From contig JBJOGR010000009.1 of assembly GCA_046048135.1 (NCBI GenBank), positions 1 through 64,000 on the forward strand: DNA of 64,000 nucleotides. The letters are read 5' to 3'. Both the position numbers and the translations under genes were made by a program. Below the pieces are notes generated by a model that saw only the letters and a program-made list of their open reading frames with translations, did not search any database and had not been told where the DNA came from. The DNA is from ATZT02 sp046048135 (lineage in GTDB: Bacteria; Actinomycetota; Actinomycetes; S36-B12; UBA5976). Shown piece after piece: positions 56,585-64,000 of this stretch; position 1 is the first letter of the stretch, and every line of letters begins with the position of its first letter.

Positions 56585-57295
56585 TTAATGCCCCATTCCT
56601 AATCCTCCATCAACAGGAATAACAGCACCTGTGATGAAATCTGAATCTTTGGAGGATAAGAAACTTACTACGCCTGCAATTTCATCAGGACTAGCAGTTC
56701 TACCCAAAGGAGTGTTTTGTCTTATAAAATTCTTTCTTTCTTCATCCAAATCATCGGTCATATCAGTATCTACATAGCCTGGTGCAATTACATTGACAGT
56801 AATTCCACGTACACCAACTTCTCTTGCAAGAGATCGAGCAGCCCCAACTAGACCTGCTTTTGTACTTGCATAAACCATTTGTCCAGCAGAGCCTAAGAAC
56901 CCTACAACTGAACCAATAAAAATAATTTTGCCTTTCTTATTTCGTAGCATACTTTTCACAACTCTTCTGGAAACCCTAATAGCTCCTTTTAGATTTGTAT
57001 CAATAATTTTTTCCATATCACTATCTTCGATCCTCATAGCTAAGGAATCCTTATTAAAACCTGCATTAACGACTAAAATATCGATTGGACCAAGATTTTT
57101 TTCAATATCTTCAATTGCTGATTCAATTTCATCCGTCTTTGTTACATCTGCCTTAACCATATAAAAATTTTCATTTGGTTTATTTTCCCTGTAGGTAATA
57201 GCAACTTGGAATCCATCTTGTGAAAGTCTTTTAGCGGTTGCAAGGCCAATACCTCTGTTGCCTCCGGTAACAACTGCTATTCCCTTATTAGACAT
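56585..57295 (-). CDS. fabG: 3-oxoacyl-ACP reductase FabG
   Basis: A 236-aa NADPH-dependent reductase of fatty-acid synthesis. The cofactor motif is VVTGGNRGIGLATA, NAGF is conserved, and the catalytic Tyr-Lys is in MVYASTKAGLVG. I choose the ATG at 57295 (MSNKGIAVVTGG). The in-frame ATG at 57358 would add 21 residues not found in the family. fabG-fabI is a typical actinobacterial pair (mabA-inhA). Confidence 0.93.
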   Translation of the reverse strand: MSNKGIAVVTGGNRGIGLATAKRLSQDGFQVAITYRENKPNENFYMVKADVTKTDEIESAIEDIEKNLGPIDILVVNAGFNKDSLAMRIEDSDMEKIIDTNLKGAIRVSRRVVKSMLRNKKGKIIFIGSVVGFLGSAGQMVYASTKAGLVGAARSLAREVGVRGITVNVIAPGYVDTDMTDDLDEERKNFIRQNTPLGRTASPDEIAGVVSFLSSKDSDFITGAVIPVDGGLGMGH

Positions 57296-57406
57296 AGAAA
57301 GTAACCTACACTCTCTCGTGGGTAATTTTTGAAAAGAGCCACCAATGCTGTTCATCAAATGGCCTGTTTTCGACTTTTGGCGTAGCGTATATAAAGAGGT
57401 GAATAA

Positions 57407-57688
57407 ATGACAGAGAAAAATCCAGAGCAGGTTTATGCAATTACATCTGCCGTGACGGGTTTAAGTTATGACCAAAATGCTAGAAAACGCAGATATTTGT
57501 TTTCGATGAGTCTTAGAACAATATGCTTTGTTGGCGCTGTTTTTGCACAAGGAAATTTACGTTGGGTTTTAATTGTTGGTGCAATTTTTCTTCCATATAT
57601 AGCCGTAGTAATTGCAAATGCGGGTCGCGAAAATTTCTTTTCAACTTCTCAAGCGCAGTCACCCACAAGGTCAATTGATCAAAATTAG
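57407..57688 (+). CDS. DUF3099 family membrane protein
   Basis: A 93-aa protein with two membrane helices (about residues 36-50 and 53-70). The N-terminus YAITSAVTGLSYDQNARKRRYL is typical of DUF3099, a small actinobacterial family next to fabG/fabI and SURF1. Function is unknown. GAGGTG precedes the ATG by 5 nt, and a TATATA near 57388-57393 could be its -10 box. Confidence 0.82.
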   Translation: MTEKNPEQVYAITSAVTGLSYDQNARKRRYLFSMSLRTICFVGAVFAQGNLRWVLIVGAIFLPYIAVVIANAGRENFFSTSQAQSPTRSIDQN

Positions 57689-57703
57689 TATTCTGTACTA
57701 AGA

Positions 57704-58396
57704 ATGCTTAAAATATTAAAACAACCAAAATGGATTTTACTCACATTTGCTCTCATTGTTGCTATTTACGCCTTTATCAATTTATCCGAATGGCAATTTA
57801 ACAGAAATGATCAAAGGAAAAATCTAAACAAAGAAATATCATTAGCACTTAGTAAAGATCCAGTAAATGTTTCAGACGCTACCGATTTCAATCAATTTGT
57901 CCAATGGCAGCCTGTGCAAATCAGCGGAGAAATTGATAGACAAAATATAAGATTTGCACGTAATCGCTATCTAGAATCAAACTTGGGCTTTTGGGTAATC
58001 GCTCCATTGAAAATAAATGGGGATCAAATGGTACTAATTAATTTAGGATTCATACCTATTAATTTTCAGAATCGATTTAACGAATTATCTTTACCTGCGG
58101 GAATCATAAAATATGAAGGCTGGATAAGAAAATTAGAAAAGCATAGAGTGACTCCAAATGATTATCCAGAGTTTCAAATATCATCAATTAGTTATCAAAA
58201 TTTCACTGGAAACATTAATGAAAACATCTATATTCAAATAAATAATTCTTCTCTGGATCTTAAAGATATTCAATTCTTACCGCAGCCAACACTTTCCAGC
58301 GGTCCACACTTTAGCTATGCAATTCAATGGATAATTTTTGCCGTACTACTTCCAATAGGTTGGATTATTCTTTTTAGGGAAGAAAAAACTAAATAG
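57704..58396 (+). CDS. SURF1 family cytochrome oxidase assembly protein
   Basis: A 230-aa protein with one membrane helix at each end (about 10-27 and 205-224) around an extracytoplasmic domain. Markers are LSEWQFNRNDQRKNLNKEI, WQPVQISGEID, LGFIPINFQNR and SSGPHFSYAIQWIIFAVLLPIGW. SURF1 assists heme-a insertion into aa3-type cytochrome c oxidase, so it implies aerobic respiration. Its 3' end overlaps the convergent ABC transporter gene by 8 nt. Confidence 0.87.
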   Translation: MLKILKQPKWILLTFALIVAIYAFINLSEWQFNRNDQRKNLNKEISLALSKDPVNVSDATDFNQFVQWQPVQISGEIDRQNIRFARNRYLESNLGFWVIAPLKINGDQMVLINLGFIPINFQNRFNELSLPAGIIKYEGWIRKLEKHRVTPNDYPEFQISSISYQNFTGNINENIYIQINNSSLDLKDIQFLPQPTLSSGPHFSYAIQWIIFAVLLPIGWIILFREEKTK

Positions 58397-60257
58397 ATTT
58401 TTCAAATTGCTTATTATATAAATCCGCATAAACGGAGTTAGTCGCTAAAAGATTTTGATGTGTATCAAGAGCTATTAACTCTCCATCTTTAATAACAGCT
58501 ATTTGATCTGCAGATATGACTGTTGAAAGCCTATGAGCGATGACAACAGAAGTTCTATTTATCAACACTGAGCTAAGTGCCTTTTGAACTTCTGCTTCAC
58601 TTTCATTGTCTAAATGCGCAGTTGCCTCATCTAGAATAATTATTCGTGGCTGTTTCAAAAAAACTCTTGCTATTGCGATTCTTTGTTTTTCTCCCCCACT
58701 TAATCTATATCCTCTGTCACCTACCACCGTATTTAATTTCTCAGGTAATTCAGAAATAAAATCTTTTATTTGAGCACTTTCTAATGCTTGCCACATGTCA
58801 TCTTCACTGGCCGTTGATTTAGCATAAAGCAAGTTATTTTTAATTGTGTCGTGAAATAAATGTGAATCTTGAGTAACTACACCTATATTGTCACGAATAT
58901 CAATTCTGCTTATATCTTTTACGTTGGTATCTCCAATCAAAACTTCACCACTTGTTGGATCATAAATTCTAGAAATTAATTGAGAAAGAGTTGTCTTACC
59001 ACTGCCACTTGGTCCAACTAAAGCCGTCATAGACCCAGGTTTCATGACTAAAGAAATATTTTTTAGCACTTCAGTATTGGACTCTATAAAATTTTCTTGA
59101 TTTATAAGTTCTAGCGATTCTATTCCAACTTCTTTTCTGGTCGGATAAGTGAAAGTTACATTTTTAAATTCAATCCCAAGTGGACCTTCAGGTAGCTTTT
59201 TAGGCGCAACAGGATCTCTAATTAGAGTTTTTAAATCTAATATTTCAAATACTCTTTCAAATGACACTAATGCAGTCATTACATCTACTCTGACATTAGA
59301 TAAACCAGTTAAAGGTCCATAAAGCCTTCCTAGTAAAGCAGCTAGTGCCAATAATGTTCCAATAGTGAGAGTTTTTTCTACTACTAAAACTCCACCCAGT
59401 CCATAAACAATGGCAGTGGCAATTGTTGCAACCGTTGTTAAAGCTACAAAAAAGATTCGATTAGTCATAGCAATTTTTATTCCAATATCTTTAACTCTTG
59501 AAGCTTTTTCAAAGAAATTTTTTGATTCTTTTTCTGGAGAACCAAATAATTTTGCTAGTAAAGCACCTGAAACATTAAATTTTTCATTCATAGTTTGACT
59601 CATTTGAGAATTCAAATTCATTTGCTCTCTAGATAATGCTTGAACTTTCTTACCCATATATTTTGCTGGAATTAGAAAAATTGGCAATAAAACAAGAGAA
59701 GTAAGGGTGATGCTCCAGGAAAGAAAAAACATTGTTCCAAGTACTACAACTAGACTTATTCCATTTGAAACTATGCCGCTTAATGTTGAAGTAAATGCCT
59801 GTTGGGCGCCAATGACATCACCATTTACTCGTGAGATTAGAGAACCAGTTTGGGTTCTTGTAAAAAATGCAATTGGTTGAGATTGAACATGATCAAAAAC
59901 TTGACTTCTTAAAGTAAGGATTAATCCTTCACCTATTCTTGAGCTAAAAAGTCTTTCAATGATGCTTAACCCGGCTGACAATATTGCAAGAACTGCAACT
60001 AAAACAGCAGTCGTAATTACAATTTGTTTATTACCTGCTGAAATTCCATCATCAACTATTCTTTTAAACAAAAGTGGTTGAGCCACAACTAGAAATGCAT
60101 CAACGATAACTATTAATACAAGGTAAGTAATATCTTTATTTAAAGGTTTTGCATATCTAACTATTCGGTTGAACGTATCAGATTTAATTCCCTTGTTTTT
60201 GACACTGGAATCTCTTGTCAACGATCTATAGGATTCCCATATCTGCATCTGACTCAT
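58389..60257 (-). CDS. ABC-type exporter (fused membrane and ATPase domains)
   Basis: A 622-aa half-transporter of the ABCB/MsbA type. Six membrane helices lie in residues 35-330. The ATPase domain has Walker A GPSGSGKTT (about 414), the signature RLSGGEKQRIAIAR, Walker B IIILDEATAHLD and the H-loop VIAHRLST. It would act as a homodimer or heterodimer in lipid, drug or peptide export; no partner half is adjacent. The substrate cannot be told. Confidence 0.9.
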   Translation of the reverse strand: MSQMQIWESYRSLTRDSSVKNKGIKSDTFNRIVRYAKPLNKDITYLVLIVIVDAFLVVAQPLLFKRIVDDGISAGNKQIVITTAVLVAVLAILSAGLSIIERLFSSRIGEGLILTLRSQVFDHVQSQPIAFFTRTQTGSLISRVNGDVIGAQQAFTSTLSGIVSNGISLVVVLGTMFFLSWSITLTSLVLLPIFLIPAKYMGKKVQALSREQMNLNSQMSQTMNEKFNVSGALLAKLFGSPEKESKNFFEKASRVKDIGIKIAMTNRIFFVALTTVATIATAIVYGLGGVLVVEKTLTIGTLLALAALLGRLYGPLTGLSNVRVDVMTALVSFERVFEILDLKTLIRDPVAPKKLPEGPLGIEFKNVTFTYPTRKEVGIESLELINQENFIESNTEVLKNISLVMKPGSMTALVGPSGSGKTTLSQLISRIYDPTSGEVLIGDTNVKDISRIDIRDNIGVVTQDSHLFHDTIKNNLLYAKSTASEDDMWQALESAQIKDFISELPEKLNTVVGDRGYRLSGGEKQRIAIARVFLKQPRIIILDEATAHLDNESEAEVQKALSSVLINRTSVVIAHRLSTVISADQIAVIKDGELIALDTHQNLLATNSVYADLYNKQFEKSI

Positions 60258-60296
60258 ATTTATAAGAGTCTAGTTGAGAATGCGTACTTCAACGAC

Positions 60297-60620
60297 TTAA
60301 AGATTAAATCCTAGAGCTCTTAACATTTGACGACCTTCATCTGTAATTTTGTCTGGACCCCAAGGTGGCATCCAAACCCAATTGATTGTGAATTCATCAA
60401 CTATTCCATTTAAAGCTGCTTTTGTTTGATCTTCAATTACATCAGTTAAAGGGCATGCTGCAGAAGTCAAGGTCATATCAATTACAGCTTTATTGTCTTC
60501 AGTTACTTCTACTCCGTAGATTAAACCTAAGTCAACGACGTTAATTCCTAATTCTGGATCAACCACATCGTGCAACGCTTCGTAAACATTATCTTTTGCT
60601 GCAACAACATCAACTGCCAT
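60297..60620 (-). CDS. sufT: SufT/DUF59 Fe-S assembly protein
   Basis: A 107-aa MIP18/DUF59 protein. It contains VVDPELGINVVDLGLIY and TSAACPLTDVIEDQTKAAL with the conserved Cys, then WMPPWGPDKIT. Members help deliver or mature Fe-S clusters. It is the last gene of the suf operon and overlaps sufU by 11 nt. Confidence 0.92.
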   Translation of the reverse strand: MAVDVVAAKDNVYEALHDVVDPELGINVVDLGLIYGVEVTEDNKAVIDMTLTSAACPLTDVIEDQTKAALNGIVDEFTINWVWMPPWGPDKITDEGRQMLRALGFNL

Positions 60621-61068
60621 TTACTTCTCCTTGTGCTCTTATGATTGCATCCTTTGCTGCCATCCAAGACAACAAAGCACATTTTACTCTTGCTGGATAC
60701 TGAGCAACTCCTATCATAGAAACTCCATCTCCAATCAAGTCTTCATTTCCTTGATAATTGCCTTTTCCTTGCATCATTTTTAAAAAATCATCACTTATTT
60801 GATCGAACTCCTCAATTGACTTTTGATTCACTTGTTCAAACATGATGCTTGCCGAGGCTTGACTAATAGAACAGCCCTGACCATCGTATGAAATACTTTC
60901 AATTTTTTTCTTATCTTGGGATAGTTTTACCTGAACAGTAATTTCATCACCACAAGTTGGATTAACATGATGTGCTTGTCCATCGTATGGATCTTTAAGG
61001 CCTTTTCCTCTAGGAGATTTATAATGATCCAAGATAACTTCTTGATACATATTTGAAAGTTGCATCAT
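60610..61068 (-). CDS. sufU: SufU Fe-S scaffold/sulfur-transfer protein
   Basis: A 152-aa SufU. Conserved cysteines are in HVNPTCGDEITVQ, DGQGCSISQASASIM and RVKCALLSWMAAKDA, with the Asp of GDEI, forming the zinc site. In Gram-positives SufU accepts sulfur from SufS. The start ATG overlaps the sufS stop (ATGA). Confidence 0.94.
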   Translation of the reverse strand: MMQLSNMYQEVILDHYKSPRGKGLKDPYDGQAHHVNPTCGDEITVQVKLSQDKKKIESISYDGQGCSISQASASIMFEQVNQKSIEEFDQISDDFLKMMQGKGNYQGNEDLIGDGVSMIGVAQYPARVKCALLSWMAAKDAIIRAQGEVNGS

Positions 61069-62360
61069 TTAACTCCAAAGAATTTAAAAACTTTTTCAAT
61101 TCCATCAAGTAAAGCTAGAATATCGGATTCGTCATTATAAATATAGGTACTTGCTCTTGTGGTGGATTGAACTTTTAATTTATCCATAATTGGTCTTGCG
61201 CAATGATTTCCAACTCTTACTGCAATTCCTAAATCATCTAATACTTGACCTACATCGTGTGGGTGCAATCCTTCAAGTGCGAATGAAACTGTGCTACCCC
61301 TATCAATATTTGAAGTTGGTCCATAAATTTTTACTTTATCAATACTCATTAATCCATTAATTAATTTAGACGTTAAAAATCTTTCATAATTATGTACATT
61401 TTCCATACCTAAATTTTGTAAGTATTCAACAGCAGCACCAAGTGCTACAGCTTCTGCTGCAGGAGGTGTGCCTGCTTCAAATTTTTTGGGAGGTTTTGCA
61501 AAAGTTGATTTTTGCATCGTTACTGTTTCAATCATTGATCCACCTGTAATAAACGGTGGCATGATTTCTAAAAGTTCAGCTGTTGCGGCTATTAAACCGA
61601 TTCCAAGAGGTCCCAGCATTTTATGCCCAGACCAAGCAATTGCATCGGCACCTAGCTTTTGAAAATCAACTGGCATATGAGGAACCGATTGACATGCATC
61701 TAGGAAGAAAAATGCATTAACTTTCTTTGCAGCTTTGCCTATTCGCTCTACATCAGTTATTGATCCAAGCACATTACTCATGTGAGAAACAGAAACAATA
61801 CGTGTTTTATTAGTTATTACTGAATCCAGTTGAGAATAATCTAATAAGCCTTCTTCTGTAATAGGAATCCACTTTAAAACGGTGCCAATCTTTGAGCACA
61901 ATTCTTGCCAAGGAATTAGATTTGCATGGTGTTCTAATTCAGATACCACAATTTCATCACCTGGATGTAAAACAAGTCGAGGATCAATTAATTTATCATT
62001 TTTAGATTTTAATGTTGCATTTAAAAAAGCGTAAGATAATAAATTTAAAGATTCTGTTGCATTTTTTGTAAATACAATTTGTTCAGGTTTGACATTAACA
62101 AAACTAGCAATTTTTTCCCTGGCTTTCTCATGGGCATCAGTTGCAAGTTCTGCTAGATAATAGGCTCCCCTATGGACTCCTGAATTAATAGTTTCATAAA
62201 AATTATTTTGAGCATCAATTACTATTTGAGGTTTTTGAGATGTTGCTGCACTGTCTAAATAAATTAATTTCTTATCATTTCGAACATGTCTTTCAAGAAT
62301 AGGAAAATCAAGTTGGATTTTTTTAATATCCAACTTGAAATTCGAATCTATTACTGTCAT
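61065..62360 (-). CDS. sufS: Cysteine desulfurase SufS
   Basis: A 431-aa PLP-dependent group II desulfurase. The PLP Lys is in AWSGHKMLGPLGIG (about residue 243) and the sulfur-accepting Cys in RVGNHCARPIMDKL (about 382). LDSAATSQKP near the start and VSELEHHANLIPWQ are typical. It supplies sulfur for the Suf scaffold. It overlaps sufC by 4 nt. Confidence 0.95.
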   Translation of the reverse strand: MTVIDSNFKLDIKKIQLDFPILERHVRNDKKLIYLDSAATSQKPQIVIDAQNNFYETINSGVHRGAYYLAELATDAHEKAREKIASFVNVKPEQIVFTKNATESLNLLSYAFLNATLKSKNDKLIDPRLVLHPGDEIVVSELEHHANLIPWQELCSKIGTVLKWIPITEEGLLDYSQLDSVITNKTRIVSVSHMSNVLGSITDVERIGKAAKKVNAFFFLDACQSVPHMPVDFQKLGADAIAWSGHKMLGPLGIGLIAATAELLEIMPPFITGGSMIETVTMQKSTFAKPPKKFEAGTPPAAEAVALGAAVEYLQNLGMENVHNYERFLTSKLINGLMSIDKVKIYGPTSNIDRGSTVSFALEGLHPHDVGQVLDDLGIAVRVGNHCARPIMDKLKVQSTTRASTYIYNDESDILALLDGIEKVFKFFGVK

Positions 62361-63121
62361 GCTCCTGTTGTTGCTTTAGAAAACTTAACGTAACCGTTAG
62401 CTTCTAGTTCCTCTGCTAATTCTTGACCGCCAGTAGCAGCAATTCGTCCTTCAACGAAAACACTAACTTTGTCTGGTTTTACATACCTTAAAATTCGGGT
62501 GTAGTGAGTAATTAGTAGTACCCCGGTGTTATTTTTTGTAACAGTTCTATTAATTCCTTCTGAAACAATTCTTAAAGCATCCACATCAAGACCTGAATCA
62601 GTTTCATCCAAGATGGCAATTTTCGGTTTCATTAATTCAAGTTGAAGAATTTCATGTCTCTTCTTTTCTCCACCAGAAAAACCTTCGTTGACATTTCTTT
62701 CTGAAAATGATTGATCCATTCCTATTTCTTTCATGGATTCATTCATCTCTTTCAACCAGTCACGTAATTTAGGAGCCTCTCCTCTTAGAGCAGTAATTGA
62801 AGAGCGTAAGAAATTGCTGACTGACACACCTGGAATTTCGACCGGATATTGCATTGCTAAAAAGAGTCCTGCTTTTGCTCTTTCATCTACAGACATTTCC
62901 AATACATCTGCACCGTCTAAAGTTACTGTTCCTTGGGTAATTGTGTATTTAGGATGTCCTGCAACGGCATATGCCAAAGTTGATTTACCGGATCCATTTG
63001 GTCCCATGATGGCATGAGTTTCACCAGACTTAATAGTTAAATCAACACCTCTTAAAATTTCTTTCAATTCACCATCAGTCTCAACACTTACGTGTAAATC
63101 TTTGATTACTAATTCAGACAT
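62357..63121 (-). CDS. sufC: Fe-S assembly ATPase SufC
   Basis: A 254-aa ABC-type ATPase of the SufBCD complex. Walker A is GPNGSGKSTLAYA, the signature FSGGEKKRHEILQL and Walker B AILDETDSGLD. I choose the ATG at 63121 (MSELVIKDL) with AAGGA 7-8 nt upstream. An in-frame ATG at 63145 would overlap the previous gene and adds 8 unlikely residues. Confidence 0.95.
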   Translation of the reverse strand: MSELVIKDLHVSVETDGELKEILRGVDLTIKSGETHAIMGPNGSGKSTLAYAVAGHPKYTITQGTVTLDGADVLEMSVDERAKAGLFLAMQYPVEIPGVSVSNFLRSSITALRGEAPKLRDWLKEMNESMKEIGMDQSFSERNVNEGFSGGEKKRHEILQLELMKPKIAILDETDSGLDVDALRIVSEGINRTVTKNNTGVLLITHYTRILRYVKPDKVSVFVEGRIAATGGQELAEELEANGYVKFSKATTGA

Positions 63122-63134
63122 ATTTTTTCCTTTT

Positions 63135-63455
63135 CTATATTCCAACTTTTACGATGCCGTTTTCGCCATCGCCTTCTACCTGTACTTCAAATACTTCTAA
63201 AGCTGTTGTTGCAGGTGGAGTTTTTGGCTCTCCAGTTGCCAAATCAAATTCAGATCCATGAAGCCAACATTCAATTCCTGAATCGGTAACAGAACCTTCA
63301 CTTAATGAAACTGCCCCATGAGTGCAAGCATCACTTACTGCATGGAAACCACTTTTGTTTCTAACTAAACAAATAGTTTCACCATTCAAATCTATGGCTT
63401 TTGCACTTCCTACTGCAAAATCTGCAACTTTTCCGACTGTTGTCCAATTTGTCAT
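63135..63455 (-). CDS. Rieske-type ferredoxin of the suf operon
   Basis: A 106-aa Rieske [2Fe-2S] protein. Cluster ligands are Cys-x-His in DACTHGAVSL and Cys-x2-His in ECWLHGSEFD. It resembles dioxygenase ferredoxin subunits, but the same gene regularly lies between sufD and sufC in actinobacteria. An electron-transfer or Fe-S-related role is therefore more likely than aromatic oxidation. It overlaps sufD by 4 nt. Confidence 0.92.
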   Translation of the reverse strand: MTNWTTVGKVADFAVGSAKAIDLNGETICLVRNKSGFHAVSDACTHGAVSLSEGSVTDSGIECWLHGSEFDLATGEPKTPPATTALEVFEVQVEGDGENGIVKVGI

Positions 63456-64000
63456 TTATTAGCTCTTTCAATTGCAGCATTTAGTTTTTCTGTTAATTTT
63501 TCTTTCAAATTAACGTCACTAAATTCACCGAAAATTCCTGAAAAGAATCCTTCGATAACAAGTTGTCGTGCGGTGTGTTCATCAATACCACGAGACATTA
63601 AGTAAAAAAGTTGATCATCATCTAGACGACCAGTGACACTTGCGTGTCCAGCTTTTTGAACCTCTCCTGTTTCTATTTCAAGATTAGGTACTGAATCAGC
63701 TCTTGCCCCATCATCTAATAAAAGATTGCGGTTCATTTCGTAAGTGTCTGTTCCAGTAGCAACTTTACGAATTAGAACATCTCCCACCCAAACGGTATGA
63801 CTACCTTCGCCTTGAGCTCCACCTCTATATAAAACATTGCTTCGACAATCTTTCATATTGTGATCAACAAATACCCTATTTTCAAAAAATTGACCATTTG
63901 TTGCTAAAAACACACCAAATAAATCAATAGATGCATGAGGTCCTGAGAATTTTGCTCTTGGAATGTAGCGAAGTACATCAGAACCCAATTCAACTGACAA
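63452..64000 (-). CDS. sufD: Fe-S assembly protein SufD, C-terminal part (cut by window end)
   Basis: The visible 182 residues are the C-terminal half of a SufB/SufD-type protein. They show the beta-helix region VLYRGGAQGEGSHTVWVGDVLIR, QKAGHASVTGRLDDDQLFYLMSRGI and the helical end RQLVIEGFFSGIF. The frame runs off the edge at 64000, so the true start is outside the window. SufD rather than SufB is inferred from order next to the ferredoxin and sufC. Confidence 0.9.
   Translation of the reverse strand: MSVELGSDVLRYIPRAKFSGPHASIDLFGVFLATNGQFFENRVFVDHNMKDCRSNVLYRGGAQGEGSHTVWVGDVLIRKVATGTDTYEMNRNLLLDDGARADSVPNLEIETGEVQKAGHASVTGRLDDDQLFYLMSRGIDEHTARQLVIEGFFSGIFGEFSDVNLKEKLTEKLNAAIERANK

Noticed and set aside
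63135..63455. Aromatic-ring dioxygenase ferredoxin
   Set aside because: The Rieske motif is real, but there is no dioxygenase subunit or reductase nearby, and the suf context is conserved.

Overview
The protein-coding part of this window comes from an AT-rich, compact, high-coding-density actinobacterium. The evidence is a complete Pup-proteasome locus (mpa, dop, pup, prcB, prcA, pafA, pafB, pafC), a mycothiol ligase (mshC), a GarA-like FHA protein, FtsR-type MerR regulators, DUF881/DUF1290 proteins, a DUF3090/SCO1664-type cluster and a 23S rRNA of about 3.1 kb. Gene order matches the Mycobacterium and Streptomyces backbone (tlyA-nadK-recN-pyrG-xerD-parA-scpAB-rluB-cmk-der; pgsA to gcvP; pepE-helY-paf-prc-dop-mpa; mshC-DUF3090; fabG-fabI; suf). 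Low GC, small spacers and overlapping genes suggest a streamlined aquatic lineage such as Nanopelagicales (acI) or a relative. That placement is inference.

Layout: 1-3843 is the end of a 16S gene, a spacer without tRNA, 23S, 5S and a strong terminator. 3873-23490 is a nearly unbroken plus-strand run of housekeeping genes: TPR protein, HAD phosphatase, TlyA, NAD kinase, RecN, CTP synthase, alanine dehydrogenase, XerD, ParA, ScpA/B, RluB, chorismate mutase, CMK, Der, a phosphatidyltransferase, three small envelope proteins, GcvH, FHA, two MerR proteins and a bifunctional nuclease. It ends with glycine dehydrogenase GcvP (23555-26389). 26435-29741 (minus) holds a dolichol-phosphate-mannose-type synthase, apolipoprotein N-acyltransferase and an M24 peptidase. 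A lone 5'-3' exonuclease (plus) faces the minus-strand block helY-dagK-pafC-pafB-pafA-prcA-prcB-pup-dop-mpa-trmI (30656-43045). 43102-53730 holds a RecB-like nuclease, HAD, PAC2, Pgi, MshC, SCO1664-like, DUF3090, histidine phosphatase, UppP, aldo/keto reductase, a small DUF5703-type protein and an M20 peptidase. 53801-64000 holds tRNA-Leu(GAG), VKOR, a Nudix-like protein, one unrecognised protein, FabI, FabG, DUF3099, SURF1, an ABC exporter and the SUF Fe-S operon, with sufD cut by the window end.

The genes form co-translated strings with 1-20 nt overlaps. Six of seven convergent protein-gene pairs overlap at their stop codons by 4-8 nt. Several divergent or isolated genes have a TANNNT -10 box ending 6-8 nt before the ATG, which suggests leaderless mRNAs. 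Together the genes cover chromosome segregation, ribosome and tRNA modification, glycine cleavage, lipoprotein maturation, regulated proteolysis with its DNA-damage regulators, mycothiol synthesis, fatty-acid synthesis and Fe-S assembly.

The most notable observation is a mismatch. The 16S fragment (1 to about 160) reads as betaproteobacterial, while everything from the 16S 3' end onward is actinobacterial. This points to a chimeric assembly joint in the conserved 16S 3' end rather than biology. I found no mobile element, prophage, CRISPR array or clearly new defence system. The best unknowns are the 242-aa protein at 55090-55818 and the related palindromes upstream of the two MerR-containing gene groups.
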